Shown here piece after piece: positions 23,069-30,697 of a DNA stretch of 42,956 bases. The notes under the pieces were generated by a model that saw only the letters and a program-made list of their open reading frames with translations, was not told where the DNA came from and did no database searches. The translations under genes and the position numbers were made by a program. Each line of letters opens with the position of its first letter. Position 1 is the stretch's first letter. The stretch is from a virus: positions 1 to 42,956 of IMG/VR virus record IMGVR_UViG_3300044957_000646, one strand, 5' to 3'.

Positions 23069-25231
23069 CTAGAGGCCTCCGAGCGTGGGGGCGACAGGTT
23101 GCCCCGAGCGCTGAGCACTAGAGGCCATATTCAGGCCACCAAATGGGGAGGTCTGCGGCGTGGGGCCACCGAGCGCTTGGCCGAGGGCCTGCTGGCCGCC
23201 GGGGCCTCCGCCCATGGTTGTGCCAAGGCCGGGGGCTGGCGTGCCGGGTGGCGCGATGGCCTGCATGAGGCCAGCCATCCCCGGTGCGCCGCCGGGAATG
23301 CCACCTTCGCTTGGTGGGATCACGGCGCCGGGCTGGCCGGGAATGAGGCCACGGGCCGCGAGTTCTTGCTGCAAGGCGGCTGGAGCGAGCGCAAGGTCTG
23401 CGGGACTAAGGCTCGTGAGGCCCTTGGCTGCTTCGACATCTGCGCGCTTCATCGTAAGCTCGGCGTCTTGAATGGCCTGTGCCGTGAGCCACTGCTGGAT
23501 GTCAGGGCTGTTGAGGAACCGCTGGAGGAGTGCGGCGCGCCGATGGCGCTCAGGGTTCTCAAGGCCGAGCCAGCGACTGAGGATCCAGTCCTTGTCGATG
23601 TCGAGCCAGCCATTGGTGGTGGCCTGTGCGAGCTGGATGCCTATTTGGGCGGAGGCAGCATCGGCACTGTCGAGCTTCGGTGCGAGCTTCACGCGCACTC
23701 GGGCAGTGTGTGCCTGCGCGGGCGTGAGGCTAATCCAGCCACCGACCGCAGTGATCGTGCCACTGTCGCTCATCTCGTCGATGGCTCTGTACACGTAGAC
23801 GGGCCTGTCGATGTATTCGACAATGCCGTGTGTGGCCTTGAGCACGTTCTCAATTGATCTGTTTTTGCGATTTACGAAGTTGCTGAGCTTCCGCTGGGCG
23901 GTCTGGATGAGTGTCACGAGCTGGAAGCCGCTGTTTGTTGCCGAGCCTGCCCATGCGGCTGGGTCGATTGTGTCGCGGCTCACGTACCTTGTGAGCAAGT
24001 CATGGAACTCAAGTCCAGCCCTGTATGCATTGAGGTCCGGCTGCACGAACGCGAGCCTTTCGCCGGGGGCAAGGCTGATGACACGGCCCGGCTCCCAGTC
24101 GATCTCGCGTGGCGTCATGGTGTCGGGGTCTACGCCGCCGGGCAATTGGCCTGCTGGACCCCACTCGTGCATGAGTACGAGCTGGCCGCGGCCGTAGCGC
24201 CGAATGGCAGTGGCAGCTTGGCTAATGGCCTCGTCGATTTGCCGCAAGATCACGAGGCTATTGTCGAAGAGGCCTGCGTACTTGTGGATGAGTGCGGGGT
24301 CACTGCCCGTGTCGCCGACGACGACCTCAAAGGGATTGCGGCCTGCTCCGTGCTCAAACGTGTCGAGGATTTCTACATCGCCGGGTTCGATCTGGATTAC
24401 AGAGACGGGCAGGCTGCTCTGGCTGTCTGGGGCGCTGATCGCGATGTTTCTAGAGAGTGCATATGTGAGGTAGCGCCGATTGCCGAATGTCATGAAGAGC
24501 ACGAGTGGGTCGTCACTCGGGCTGTCGGCGAGGCTCTTCGCATAGTCGCGTGCTGCCTTTGATGAGGGATACGCAGCGGCTACTTCAGAGATTGGCCTGT
24601 GGTACCAGTACACGACATTGGGGTGGCCGTAGAGCCTCGTCCATTCGTCGTCGTCGAACATGGTCTGAGGCGCGGGGCAATGCATCCTTAGGATCGGATT
24701 TGGTGCACCACGTGCCCATGAGTCCACTCGCTTGAGGTATGCACTGTCGGCCTCTTTGGGGTCTTGCTCTGGGAAGTCGCGCCAGTATTGCCGCGCCCAG
24801 ACTACATAAGAGACGCCGCGGCCATAGGCAATGGCGTCGCCATCGACGAGGGCCTGCAAGTCATTGCCACCTGAGTCTTGATACCACGCGGCATCCCATT
24901 CTTCGACAGCAGAGGCATCGCGCTGCTTTGTCGGGCCGAGGCCATCGGGCAGGCACTCGAAGCGGGGACTCTCGCCGCTGATGATGCCGACGTATTCGCG
25001 CAGCAGTGTCTTGGCAAGGCCCGTGCGGACGATCTCGTGGTTAAGGCTGGCTTCTTCGCCGTTGGGGCCGACAGGATCAATCGCGTTCTCTTGATAGATC
25101 ACGTCGCGGACTGCGACATCGAGGTCACGCCTCTCGCGCCATCTGTGCCACTGCGCACGAAACCACGAGCTGATCCATTCGGGTGTGGGCTTGGTTGTGC
25201 CCGGCAAGACAAATTTGCGCTGTGTACTCAT
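23069..25231 (-). CDS. phage portal protein
   Basis: The 720-residue product has the features of large podovirus-like portal proteins. These are WFRAQWHRWRERRDLDVAVRD near the start, LVDGDAIAYGRGVSYVVW, the crown-helix-rich middle with YHRPISEVAAAYPSSKAARDY, VVGDTGSDPALIHKYAGLFD and QTAQRKLSNFVNRKNRSIENVL, and a Pro/Gly-rich tail (about residues 630-720) without fold. It forms the dodecameric ring through which DNA passes and docks the terminase. I chose ATG 25231, with AGAGAGG about 12 bases upstream, rather than the longer upstream frame, whose first 90 residues look non-coding. It leads a minus-strand operon, inverted relative to the terminase. Confidence 0.85.
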   Translation of the reverse strand: MSTQRKFVLPGTTKPTPEWISSWFRAQWHRWRERRDLDVAVRDVIYQENAIDPVGPNGEEASLNHEIVRTGLAKTLLREYVGIISGESPRFECLPDGLGPTKQRDASAVEEWDAAWYQDSGGNDLQALVDGDAIAYGRGVSYVVWARQYWRDFPEQDPKEADSAYLKRVDSWARGAPNPILRMHCPAPQTMFDDDEWTRLYGHPNVVYWYHRPISEVAAAYPSSKAARDYAKSLADSPSDDPLVLFMTFGNRRYLTYALSRNIAISAPDSQSSLPVSVIQIEPGDVEILDTFEHGAGRNPFEVVVGDTGSDPALIHKYAGLFDNSLVILRQIDEAISQAATAIRRYGRGQLVLMHEWGPAGQLPGGVDPDTMTPREIDWEPGRVISLAPGERLAFVQPDLNAYRAGLEFHDLLTRYVSRDTIDPAAWAGSATNSGFQLVTLIQTAQRKLSNFVNRKNRSIENVLKATHGIVEYIDRPVYVYRAIDEMSDSGTITAVGGWISLTPAQAHTARVRVKLAPKLDSADAASAQIGIQLAQATTNGWLDIDKDWILSRWLGLENPERHRRAALLQRFLNSPDIQQWLTAQAIQDAELTMKRADVEAAKGLTSLSPADLALAPAALQQELAARGLIPGQPGAVIPPSEGGIPGGAPGMAGLMQAIAPPGTPAPGLGTTMGGGPGGQQALGQALGGPTPQTSPFGGLNMASSAQRSGQPVAPTLGGL

Positions 25232-25618
25232 TTTGATCGTGGGCCTCTCTTTTATGAAACGCGGGGACCATTTTTGGCGGCACACCACCCTTTTTAGAAA
25301 AGGCATGGGGCTTGGTACGGAATTGTAATGCTCAGTTTTAGGATTTTGCTGCGATTTTTTGTGGGTGAGTAGGGGGGATTTTGTACACGTGCACATCTTC
25401 AAAAGGTGTCCTAGCGAGCAGCCAGATTTGAAAATGTGCATATGCGCATAGTGGCATGGGGGCCGGTCGGCAGGGTAGTCTGGCCGCCGTGAGACCAAAC
25501 CCTACCAGATCACTGTGGCGGGGTCTGGCCGCTTGCCAGATAGTTTCGGCGTCGCCCCGATCTCGACAGACGGGGCGACCCGCAGTGATGTACTGCGGCA
25601 CACTTGGGGGCACGGGCA
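25232..25618. promoter_or_regulatory. divergent 387-base intergenic region with RNA-like hairpins
   Basis: This gap separates the portal operon (-) from the accessory operon (+) and must hold promoters for both. No good -10/-35 pair is visible. Features seen: a direct repeat GTCTGGCCGC at 25478 and 25523; a hairpin TCTGGC/GCCAGA (25524-25540); a longer hairpin GTCGCCCCG/CGGGGCGAC (25551-25579) with an 11-base loop and no U-tract; and an imperfect palindrome around CACGTG near 25390. The two hairpins would lie in the RNA leader of the gene at 25619. Confidence 0.5.
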
Positions 25619-26158
25619 ATGGCACGTGTATCGACGGCGGATCTCGCGGCGCGGATTGATGGCCTCTCGGACGCGATTGCGTCACAGGCGGCCACACTCG
25701 GGCGGATCGCCGACAATGGGGAGCGCCTCCTACAGGCGCTGGAGCGCATGGCCGCAGGGCCAGTGCGCGTGATCGAGGGGTCTGTCAAGGTCGCTGGCCA
25801 GATCAAGGCGCCGACGAACCCGGCCATCAAGGCGCCCGCTAAGGCGCTCGGGGCCAGGCGCATCGAGGGCGAGATGGTCGCCGTCGATAGCCTCGTCGTA
25901 GGCGACCGTGTTCGCCTGTCCGCCACCACGGACACGACCAGCAGCGCGAAGGTGCTGCTGGTTGACGGCGACAAGCGTCGGGCAACCCAGACCATCGCGC
26001 CGTGCGGGAGCGGGAACCTCGCAGGCGTGGAAGGGGTGGTCCGCGGGGTCGGCGGATCGAAGTGCATCACGGTCGAGTGTGCACACTCACTCGCCCACGT
26101 AATGCACGTCTGGGTCAAGCGGACCCAGCAGATCGAGAAGATCGGCAGCGCATCGTAA
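25619..26158 (+). CDS. unrecognised accessory protein (179 aa)
   Basis: The ATG follows GGGGG. The N-terminal part (residues 1-45) is helical (VSTADLAARIDGLSDAIASQ, ERLLQALERMAAG), a likely coiled coil. The rest is beta-rich with a hydrophobic VVGDRVRLSATTDTTSSAKVLLVDGD block that resembles a small barrel. It has its own leader region and is followed by a GNRA-loop hairpin, so it seems to be a single transcription unit. High G+C at third positions distinguishes it from the virion genes. No family is recognised. Confidence 0.6.
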   Translation: MARVSTADLAARIDGLSDAIASQAATLGRIADNGERLLQALERMAAGPVRVIEGSVKVAGQIKAPTNPAIKAPAKALGARRIEGEMVAVDSLVVGDRVRLSATTDTTSSAKVLLVDGDKRRATQTIAPCGSGNLAGVEGVVRGVGGSKCITVECAHSLAHVMHVWVKRTQQIEKIGSAS

Positions 26159-26166
26159 GCACACAG

Positions 26167-26199
26167 GGGCGGGCACGCAAGTGTCCGCCCAACACTTTT
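26167..26199 (+). terminator. hairpin with GCAA loop, terminator-like
   Basis: GGGCGGGCAC pairs with GTGTCCGCCC (one G-U) across a GCAA tetraloop, with AACACTTTT after it. The stem is long and stable but the T-run is weak. It sits just downstream of the 179-residue gene, so partial termination is likely. Confidence 0.65.
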
Positions 26200-26218
26200 G
26201 CACACAAGGAGCACGCAA

Positions 26219-26539
26219 GTGAGCATCGCAGTAACTCTCCAAACCGTTACCGTTCCGTTCGACGCTGTCACGCTCGACCGCACGTTCGAGGACTTGACCA
26301 AGCGCGAACAGCGCCTCACGAAGTTGATCGACGATACCGAGGCGGCCTTGTCAGTGGCGAACGCGGAGGACTGGTTCAAGGCGAGTGTCAACAAGTTGGT
26401 GCAGCGCACGATGCACCAGAAGTTGCAGAACCTGCGCGCCAAGAGGTCCGACATTCGGACGCAGCGCGCCACCGTCAAGATGGTGCTTGACGCGGTGGTT
26501 GAGCAACTAGCGCACGAGGCAGCCTCTTCACCACGGTGA
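26219..26539 (+). CDS. small coiled-coil protein (106 aa)
   Basis: GTG 26219 is seven bases after AAGGAG. Residues about 15-105 are highly charged and helical (REQRLTKLIDDTEAALSV, KLQNLRAKRSDIRTQRATVKMVL), so the product is probably a dimeric coiled coil. No catalytic residues are evident. It opens a run of unrecognised small genes. A 102-base gap without a clear gene follows, containing GGAGGG (26562-26567) and the repeated ACTGCCACACACAAGGAGG leader (26616-26634). Confidence 0.6.
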   Translation: MSIAVTLQTVTVPFDAVTLDRTFEDLTKREQRLTKLIDDTEAALSVANAEDWFKASVNKLVQRTMHQKLQNLRAKRSDIRTQRATVKMVLDAVVEQLAHEAASSPR

Positions 26540-26641
26540 TCGCAAGGTCGTGCTCACGAAGGAGGGCAAAGCATAGCACGGAGCACACAAGGGCACGGCA
26601 CGGGGCAGGCCGCACACTGCCACACACAAGGAGGCACAGGC

Positions 26642-26875
26642 ATGAACGCTATTCTCGCGCAGTATCGCGGCGATGTGATCTTCACGTCGCCTGAAACGGC
26701 CGGTGCTCTGGGCCGGACGTTCGCCGGGGCGGACGTCGTGCTCGGTCCCGAAGGCACGGTGACGCAAGTCATCGTGCACAACCGCTTGGATGGGGTGCGC
26801 ATCAAGCGCGCCATCTTGCGGCGACTGCGGGGACAGTTCGTAGCGGTCTCAGAGCGCCAAAGCCGCGCACTCTAG
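26642..26875 (+). CDS. unrecognised small protein (77 aa)
   Basis: The ATG is preceded by AAGGAGG in a 19-base leader that is copied upstream of the next gene. The 77 residues alternate beta strands and a basic helix (GVRIKRAILRRLRGQFVAV). A small alpha/beta protein is likely. No family is recognised. Confidence 0.6.
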   Translation: MNAILAQYRGDVIFTSPETAGALGRTFAGADVVLGPEGTVTQVIVHNRLDGVRIKRAILRRLRGQFVAVSERQSRAL

Positions 26876-26907
26876 GCACCCATGCGGTTGGCAGATCCGC
26901 ATGTAAA

Positions 26908-26933
26908 ACTGCCACACACAAGGAGGACTTCAC
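26908..26933 (+). promoter_or_regulatory. duplicated ribosome-site leader
   Basis: ACTGCCACACACAAGGAGG at 26908-26926 is identical to 26616-26634. Each stands just before a small gene (7 bases before the start here). A shorter CACACAAGGAG version precedes the gene at 26219. The identity extends beyond the Shine-Dalgarno core, so the leader appears to have been copied together with the genes or kept for regulation. Confidence 0.6.
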
Positions 26934-27158
26934 GTGCGTATCACTGTGGCAGATAACGGGGCGGCCTACAAGGCCGTCTGCATGATGCACGAAAGTGCAC
27001 GACGGTCGTTCGATGTGGTCCTGATCCATGCGGGCGACGCACGAGCCGACGTGCTCGTGCATGGTCCCGAGATCGGGGCCGCACTGGCCGCAGTCCGAGT
27101 GCTGCGTGCGCTCTTCAAGCGCTGCGGTGTGAAGAACACCGTGGCAATCGAACTCTAG
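26934..27158 (+). CDS. unrecognised small protein (74 aa)
   Basis: GTG start seven bases after AAGGAGG. The sequence has a beta-alpha-beta look: FDVVLIHAGDARADVLVHGPEIGAA and a helix AVRVLRALFKRCG. No catalytic motif or family is recognised. It is similar in size and composition to its neighbours. Confidence 0.6.
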   Translation: MRITVADNGAAYKAVCMMHESARRSFDVVLIHAGDARADVLVHGPEIGAALAAVRVLRALFKRCGVKNTVAIEL

Positions 27159-27217
27159 GCGGGCAGTCCGTGCGAGGTCATGGCTCGACAGGCTGCGCGA
27201 AGAACTGGAGGCGGACA

Positions 27218-27505
27218 GTGCCTAAGCGTGCACCGAGTGGTCGCACAGAAGGGCCGCACACCGTCACGTACATGATCTATGTGCCACGCAAGTGGCGCAT
27301 AGTTCTTGATGCGTGGCGCGCGGCCATTGCGCGCAGTGATCCACACATGCGGATCTACATAGGTGCCACGCTCAAGGAGGACGTTGGCTATGTAGGCATT
27401 ACATGTGTGGACGACGCCGTCGCGGAGGCATTGACCGCGTCGCTCTGCCGTGCGTTTGAGGCACGCATGAAGGGCACGACATGGATCGCACTCGACAGAC
27501 CATAG
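27218..27505 (+). CDS. unrecognised small protein (95 aa)
   Basis: I prefer GTG 27218, six bases after GGAGG, over an earlier in-frame ATG that lacks a ribosome site. The N-terminus is basic (PKRAPSGRTEG). The remainder has strands YMIYVPRKWRIVL and MRIYIGATLKE followed by helices. No family is recognised. Confidence 0.6.
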   Translation: MPKRAPSGRTEGPHTVTYMIYVPRKWRIVLDAWRAAIARSDPHMRIYIGATLKEDVGYVGITCVDDAVAEALTASLCRAFEARMKGTTWIALDRP

Positions 27506-27515
27506 GAGGCACAGG

Positions 27516-27836
27516 ATGGCAGACACATGGCGCATTCTGCTCTCGGGCATCAAGTTCGACATGGACACTGCGGCCGATCCCGACATGCTTGAGGAGGCAT
27601 ACGTGCTAGGGCTTCCCAAGTGGGCAGTCATTGAGCCTCAAGACGTGAAGCACTTGGGCGCGCAGTTTGCGGATGCGATTGACGCAGCCGACGATGGGTG
27701 GCTCGTGACGGAGAGCCTCGCGTTCGTGACAGAGACCTATGGTTTCTGCATACTTGACGCGACCATCATGCTCGAGATCTCGCGAGGAGACAAGATCATC
27801 GAAGTGGTTGCATTGGCACAAGGAGGCAGGGAATGA
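27516..27836 (+). CDS. unrecognised small acidic protein (106 aa)
   Basis: The ATG follows TAGGAGG. The protein is acidic (many Asp/Glu: DMDTAADPDMLEEAYVLG, ADAIDAADDGW) and alpha/beta. Its stop overlaps the next start (ATGA), so the two are translationally coupled. Confidence 0.6.
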   Translation: MADTWRILLSGIKFDMDTAADPDMLEEAYVLGLPKWAVIEPQDVKHLGAQFADAIDAADDGWLVTESLAFVTETYGFCILDATIMLEISRGDKIIEVVALAQGGRE

Positions 27837-28351
27837 GCGACTACATGTGGCGGCGCAAGTTCGTGCTTGCGGAGCGTGCACTGGGCATCATCATGCGAGA
27901 ATGCACGGGAGACCCGTTCTCGCACGTGAAGAACATCGTGAATAGGTTCACGGATGCGTTGTGTAGCGAGCGGCCGAGTGGCATTCGGCACTTCGACAGC
28001 ATCTATGTGCAGTATGCGTCACCTTATGACAGTGGCTTCATGCCACGCGAGAAGGTAAACATTGGCCTCGCGCTCAACATGAACGCATCGTACTCAGTCA
28101 TGCAGGGACGCTTGCCACAGCACCCTGCGATTGTCACGCATCAAGACTTGCTTGAGGATAGCCACTATGCGAAGTGGCTTGTCTACAAGATGCGCGGGCA
28201 AGACTTCTTCGACGTGCGAGAGTGGCACGTCGATCTGTGCCTTGAGGAGCCAGACGAAGATGTGATACACAAGTGGCGGCTCGCGGAGGACAAGGCCATT
28301 GCATATGCGGTGGCTCAATCGGAACAGACCGCACTTGCGGTGGGAGAATAG
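27833..28351 (+). CDS. unrecognised accessory protein (172 aa)
   Basis: The ATG overlaps the previous TGA, behind AAGGAGG. Features include an N-terminal helix (RRKFVLAERALGIIMREC), IRHFDSIYVQYASPYDSG and an acidic C-terminal segment (LCLEEPDEDVIHKWR). No transmembrane part or known fold can be named. Confidence 0.6.
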   Translation: MSDYMWRRKFVLAERALGIIMRECTGDPFSHVKNIVNRFTDALCSERPSGIRHFDSIYVQYASPYDSGFMPREKVNIGLALNMNASYSVMQGRLPQHPAIVTHQDLLEDSHYAKWLVYKMRGQDFFDVREWHVDLCLEEPDEDVIHKWRLAEDKAIAYAVAQSEQTALAVGE

Positions 28352-28356
28352 AGCGC

Positions 28357-28992
28357 ATGTACACATACAGCAACCTCGAGTACGTCGTAGAGATCCAGAT
28401 GACGGATCGCACGCGGGGACAAGAGCATGTCCTCGACGACATTCGCGGGGCCGCCATAAGCGGACGGCTCAGCCAGTACCTGCGCCCAGTTCCAAGCAGC
28501 ATCTGGCTGCCGCAGTACAACCTCATGCGTCCGAGGTACTACGACGACGCACTTGAGGCATGGAAGGCCGACGCATGGGGCGGCATGGCCATTGATCCAG
28601 CACACGACACGAGTGTGCACATCGACAAGGATGACATGGTTACTCTCAAGTTGCACCTCACGCAGACCGCATGCGTCAAAGCGCCGAAGGGACTGATGCG
28701 CGACATTGCGCAGGCTGGCTGGCGCGTGCGGACCGTCGTGCACTGCCATGGCACGCCCATGGTGGAGCACTGGGACTGTTTCCTTACGGCGGGGGCAAGC
28801 CTCGGCGACCTGCGTAGCGCCATGACTTTTAGCCTCGGGCGTGCGTGGGCACACGAGGCCGATGGCTTCATGCGTGGTATGGATGCCGTGTCCACGAGCG
28901 AGCACTCGTGGAGGGGCATCTCATGCATCGGGGCCTGCGAGAGCGGGCTGTACTACTCGGGTGACATGCGTAAGGAGGAGGTGCGCGCGTGA
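28357..28992 (+). CDS. unrecognised accessory protein (211 aa)
   Basis: The start ATG is 5 bases after the previous stop, with GGGAG upstream. Highlights are ALEAWKADAWGGMAIDP, THLTQTACV-like strands, VVHCHGTPMVEHWDCFLTAG and ISCIGACESGLYYSG. The Cys and His residues are not arranged in a recognisable metal site. The last bases overlap the next start. No family is recognised. Confidence 0.6.
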   Translation: MYTYSNLEYVVEIQMTDRTRGQEHVLDDIRGAAISGRLSQYLRPVPSSIWLPQYNLMRPRYYDDALEAWKADAWGGMAIDPAHDTSVHIDKDDMVTLKLHLTQTACVKAPKGLMRDIAQAGWRVRTVVHCHGTPMVEHWDCFLTAGASLGDLRSAMTFSLGRAWAHEADGFMRGMDAVSTSEHSWRGISCIGACESGLYYSGDMRKEEVRA

Positions 28993-29288
28993 ACATCAAG
29001 CGGTGGAGACGCTACATGAAGGGTCTCAGGCATGCTCGGGGGCTTGATGCCGAGGCGACTGGAAAGGAGGCAGTCGTGTACGTCTGGAACCCGGAGGTAA
29101 TCCGGGGCATCCTTGACGTGCGTCTCGATAGCGCGCGTGTCGAAAGCGCAGATATTGTGGAACTCTACCACACGCTCGTGCCACTGGTGCAGAGAGAACT
29201 TCAATATGCGCGCATGCGTATTGACGAAGTTGTGCTCAGCACTTTGCATGAGTACTGCGAGAAGTACAAGGAGGCCAATGATGCGTGA
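28989..29288 (+). CDS. unrecognised helical protein (99 aa)
   Basis: GTG overlaps the preceding TGA (GTGA), with a strong AAGGAGGTG. Very basic at the start (NIKRWRRYMKGLRHARG), then a long amphipathic helix (DIVELYHTLVPLVQRELQYARMRIDEVV). It could bind nucleic acid. No family is recognised. Confidence 0.6.
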   Translation: MNIKRWRRYMKGLRHARGLDAEATGKEAVVYVWNPEVIRGILDVRLDSARVESADIVELYHTLVPLVQRELQYARMRIDEVVLSTLHEYCEKYKEANDA

Positions 29289-29685
29289 CTTGTTTGATGT
29301 GACCATTCCGGGTGTACCAGAAGGCTGGTACGAGACGCTTATGTGCGACATCCAATGGGATATCACTGCGCCCATAAGCGTGTACGATGAGCACAGGCAG
29401 CCACGCAACACGGGGAAGAGCGAGATAAAGTACTACAGCCTCACGCCTAAGGACTGGCGCGAGGTGAAGCGTCTGCCTCGTGCTTTGTTCCTAAGGTACG
29501 AGTTAGACAGGGGCATATTGCCCCACCACATGACCCGTGTGGTTGAGGACCACTACGGGTGGTACATCTCTGGGGCAACGTGGGCATCCGCGATGCGAGA
29601 GACATGGAACGTGGCCGCAAGGGACGCGGATGCCCATGGCGTGAAGACTGCGTGGATACGAAAGGGGGTGCTGGTATGGCGCTAA
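29281..29685 (+). CDS. unrecognised accessory protein (134 aa)
   Basis: The ATG lies 6 bases after AAGGAGG, inside the end of the preceding gene. The product includes DLFDVTIPGVPEGWYETLMCD, YYSLTPKDWREVKRLPRALF and an aromatic-rich HYGWYISGATWASAM. No family is recognised. Confidence 0.6.
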   Translation: MRDLFDVTIPGVPEGWYETLMCDIQWDITAPISVYDEHRQPRNTGKSEIKYYSLTPKDWREVKRLPRALFLRYELDRGILPHHMTRVVEDHYGWYISGATWASAMRETWNVAARDADAHGVKTAWIRKGVLVWR

Positions 29686-30041
29686 GTGTGGAGATCTATC
29701 CTCGCATAAGCGGGGAGCGGTGCGAGGAGAATGTGAGTGGTTGCCGCATCGTGGCGGTCTGCACACAAGATCCAGAGCACTGGTGGGACTACGAGACCGT
29801 CACATGGCGGATCACCAAGCACAATGGGAGGAAAGTGGCCACGGTTGGCCACTTGGAGTGCACGCATGGCAAGACCACGGTGAGCGTGTCGCAAGTTCGT
29901 CCCACGTGGGATGACCTCACGTGGTTCGAGAGCGATGGGGTCTCGCCCACCACGTGCGAGGAGGCGTGCGAGGTGGAGCCAGATGGCTCATGTGAGCACG
30001 GCCACCGTGCATGGACGTGGCTCGCAGTTGGCTTTGCCTAG
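29676..30041 (+). CDS. unrecognised Cys/Trp-rich protein (121 aa)
   Basis: The ATG overlaps the end of the upstream gene. The product has six or more Cys in clustered positions (RCEENVSGCRIVAVC; then LECTHG; then TCEEACEVEPDGSCEHGH). The C-terminal cluster C-x3-C-x7-C with nearby His could hold zinc. It may be a small zinc-binding or disulfide-rich protein. No family is recognised. Confidence 0.6.
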   Translation: MALSVEIYPRISGERCEENVSGCRIVAVCTQDPEHWWDYETVTWRITKHNGRKVATVGHLECTHGKTTVSVSQVRPTWDDLTWFESDGVSPTTCEEACEVEPDGSCEHGHRAWTWLAVGFA

Positions 30042-30063
30042 TGACCATATGCACAGTCACTAG
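30038..30063. promoter_or_regulatory. 8-base inverted repeat after the 121-aa gene
   Basis: CTAGTGAC (30038-30045) pairs with GTCACTAG (30056-30063) across 10 bases and includes the upstream TAG stop. Without a T-run it is not a terminator. The spacing would suit a dimeric repressor or an RNA hairpin. Confidence 0.4.
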
Positions 30064-30099
30064 TGTGTGTACGCATGGCGCATGGGAGGACACAAGAGC

Positions 30100-30696
30100 A
30101 TGGCACTGAGCATCTTCGCGCGGGTCGGGCGGGCGATCAAGCGTGGGCTTGGGCTGCACATGATCGACGCGCAAGGTGTGGTCACCTTGCAGGAACTGCA
30201 CAAGGTGATCGACGAGATCAAGGCACTCAAGTACGAGGTGCAGGTCCTCGGTGACGACGCGCGCATGGGGCGCATTCATGCTGCCGAGCATCAGGACAAC
30301 CTGTTCAACCAAGTGAATAAACTGCACAAGGTGATCGACGAGATCAAGGCACTCAAGTACGAGGTGCAGGTCCTCGGTGACGACGCGCGCATGGGGCGCA
30401 TTCATGCTGCCGAGCATCAGGACAACCTGTTCAACCAAGTGAATAATGCGTACGCCTCGATCCTCGACCTTCAGGTGCAGATTTCCGACATCAAGTACAA
30501 GATCGGTGAAGTTGTCGATACTAGGACGCAAGTCTACAAGGTGGAAGACAGCATCAGCACTGTCATATTCGTGCTCGAAGAACTCAAGTCAGACATCGCA
30601 GGCGTGCGCGATGTGGTAGACGGGCTTGAGACTGACCCTGTTGGGAAGGTGGCGGAGGCTCTGGCCGAGGCCGCACGTAACTTGGAGGTGCGATAA
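30100..30696 (+). CDS. coiled-coil protein with an internal 42-residue duplication
   Basis: The 198-residue protein starts at ATG 30100 after GGGAGG. The N-terminal 35 residues form an amphipathic, basic helix (MALSIFARVGRAIKRGLGLH). Most of the rest is helical, with heptad-like spacing. A 42-residue block (LHKVIDEIKALKYEVQVLG... ending DNLFNQVN) is present twice in tandem, and six heptads equal 42 residues, so the register is kept. It may be a fibre-like or scaffold-type protein. It is not similar to the tail fibre genes. No family is recognised. Confidence 0.65.
   Translation: MALSIFARVGRAIKRGLGLHMIDAQGVVTLQELHKVIDEIKALKYEVQVLGDDARMGRIHAAEHQDNLFNQVNKLHKVIDEIKALKYEVQVLGDDARMGRIHAAEHQDNLFNQVNNAYASILDLQVQISDIKYKIGEVVDTRTQVYKVEDSISTVIFVLEELKSDIAGVRDVVDGLETDPVGKVAEALAEAARNLEVR
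30194..30446 (+). repeat. perfect 126-bp tandem duplication inside a gene
   Basis: Bases 30194-30319 and 30320-30445 are identical, copy to copy, with 30446 matching the first base of the unit. The unit is 126 bp, a multiple of 3 and of 21, so both the reading frame and the coiled-coil heptad are retained. Lack of any divergence implies a very recent event or an assembly artefact. Confidence 0.95.
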
Positions 30697-30697
30697 C

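Noticed and set aside
23099-23857. 252-codon plus-strand frame opposite the portal gene
   Set aside because: It mirrors the Pro/Gly-rich C-terminus of the portal; no ribosome site or family.
25384-25400. Imperfect palindrome around CACGTG as a regulator site
   Set aside because: Only a single copy with mismatches; cannot be told from chance.
26540-26641. A short gene in the gap (frame ending with VLTKEGKA before TAG)
   Set aside because: Only about 20 codons are open and no start codon with a ribosome site is present; it could be a remnant but cannot be supported.
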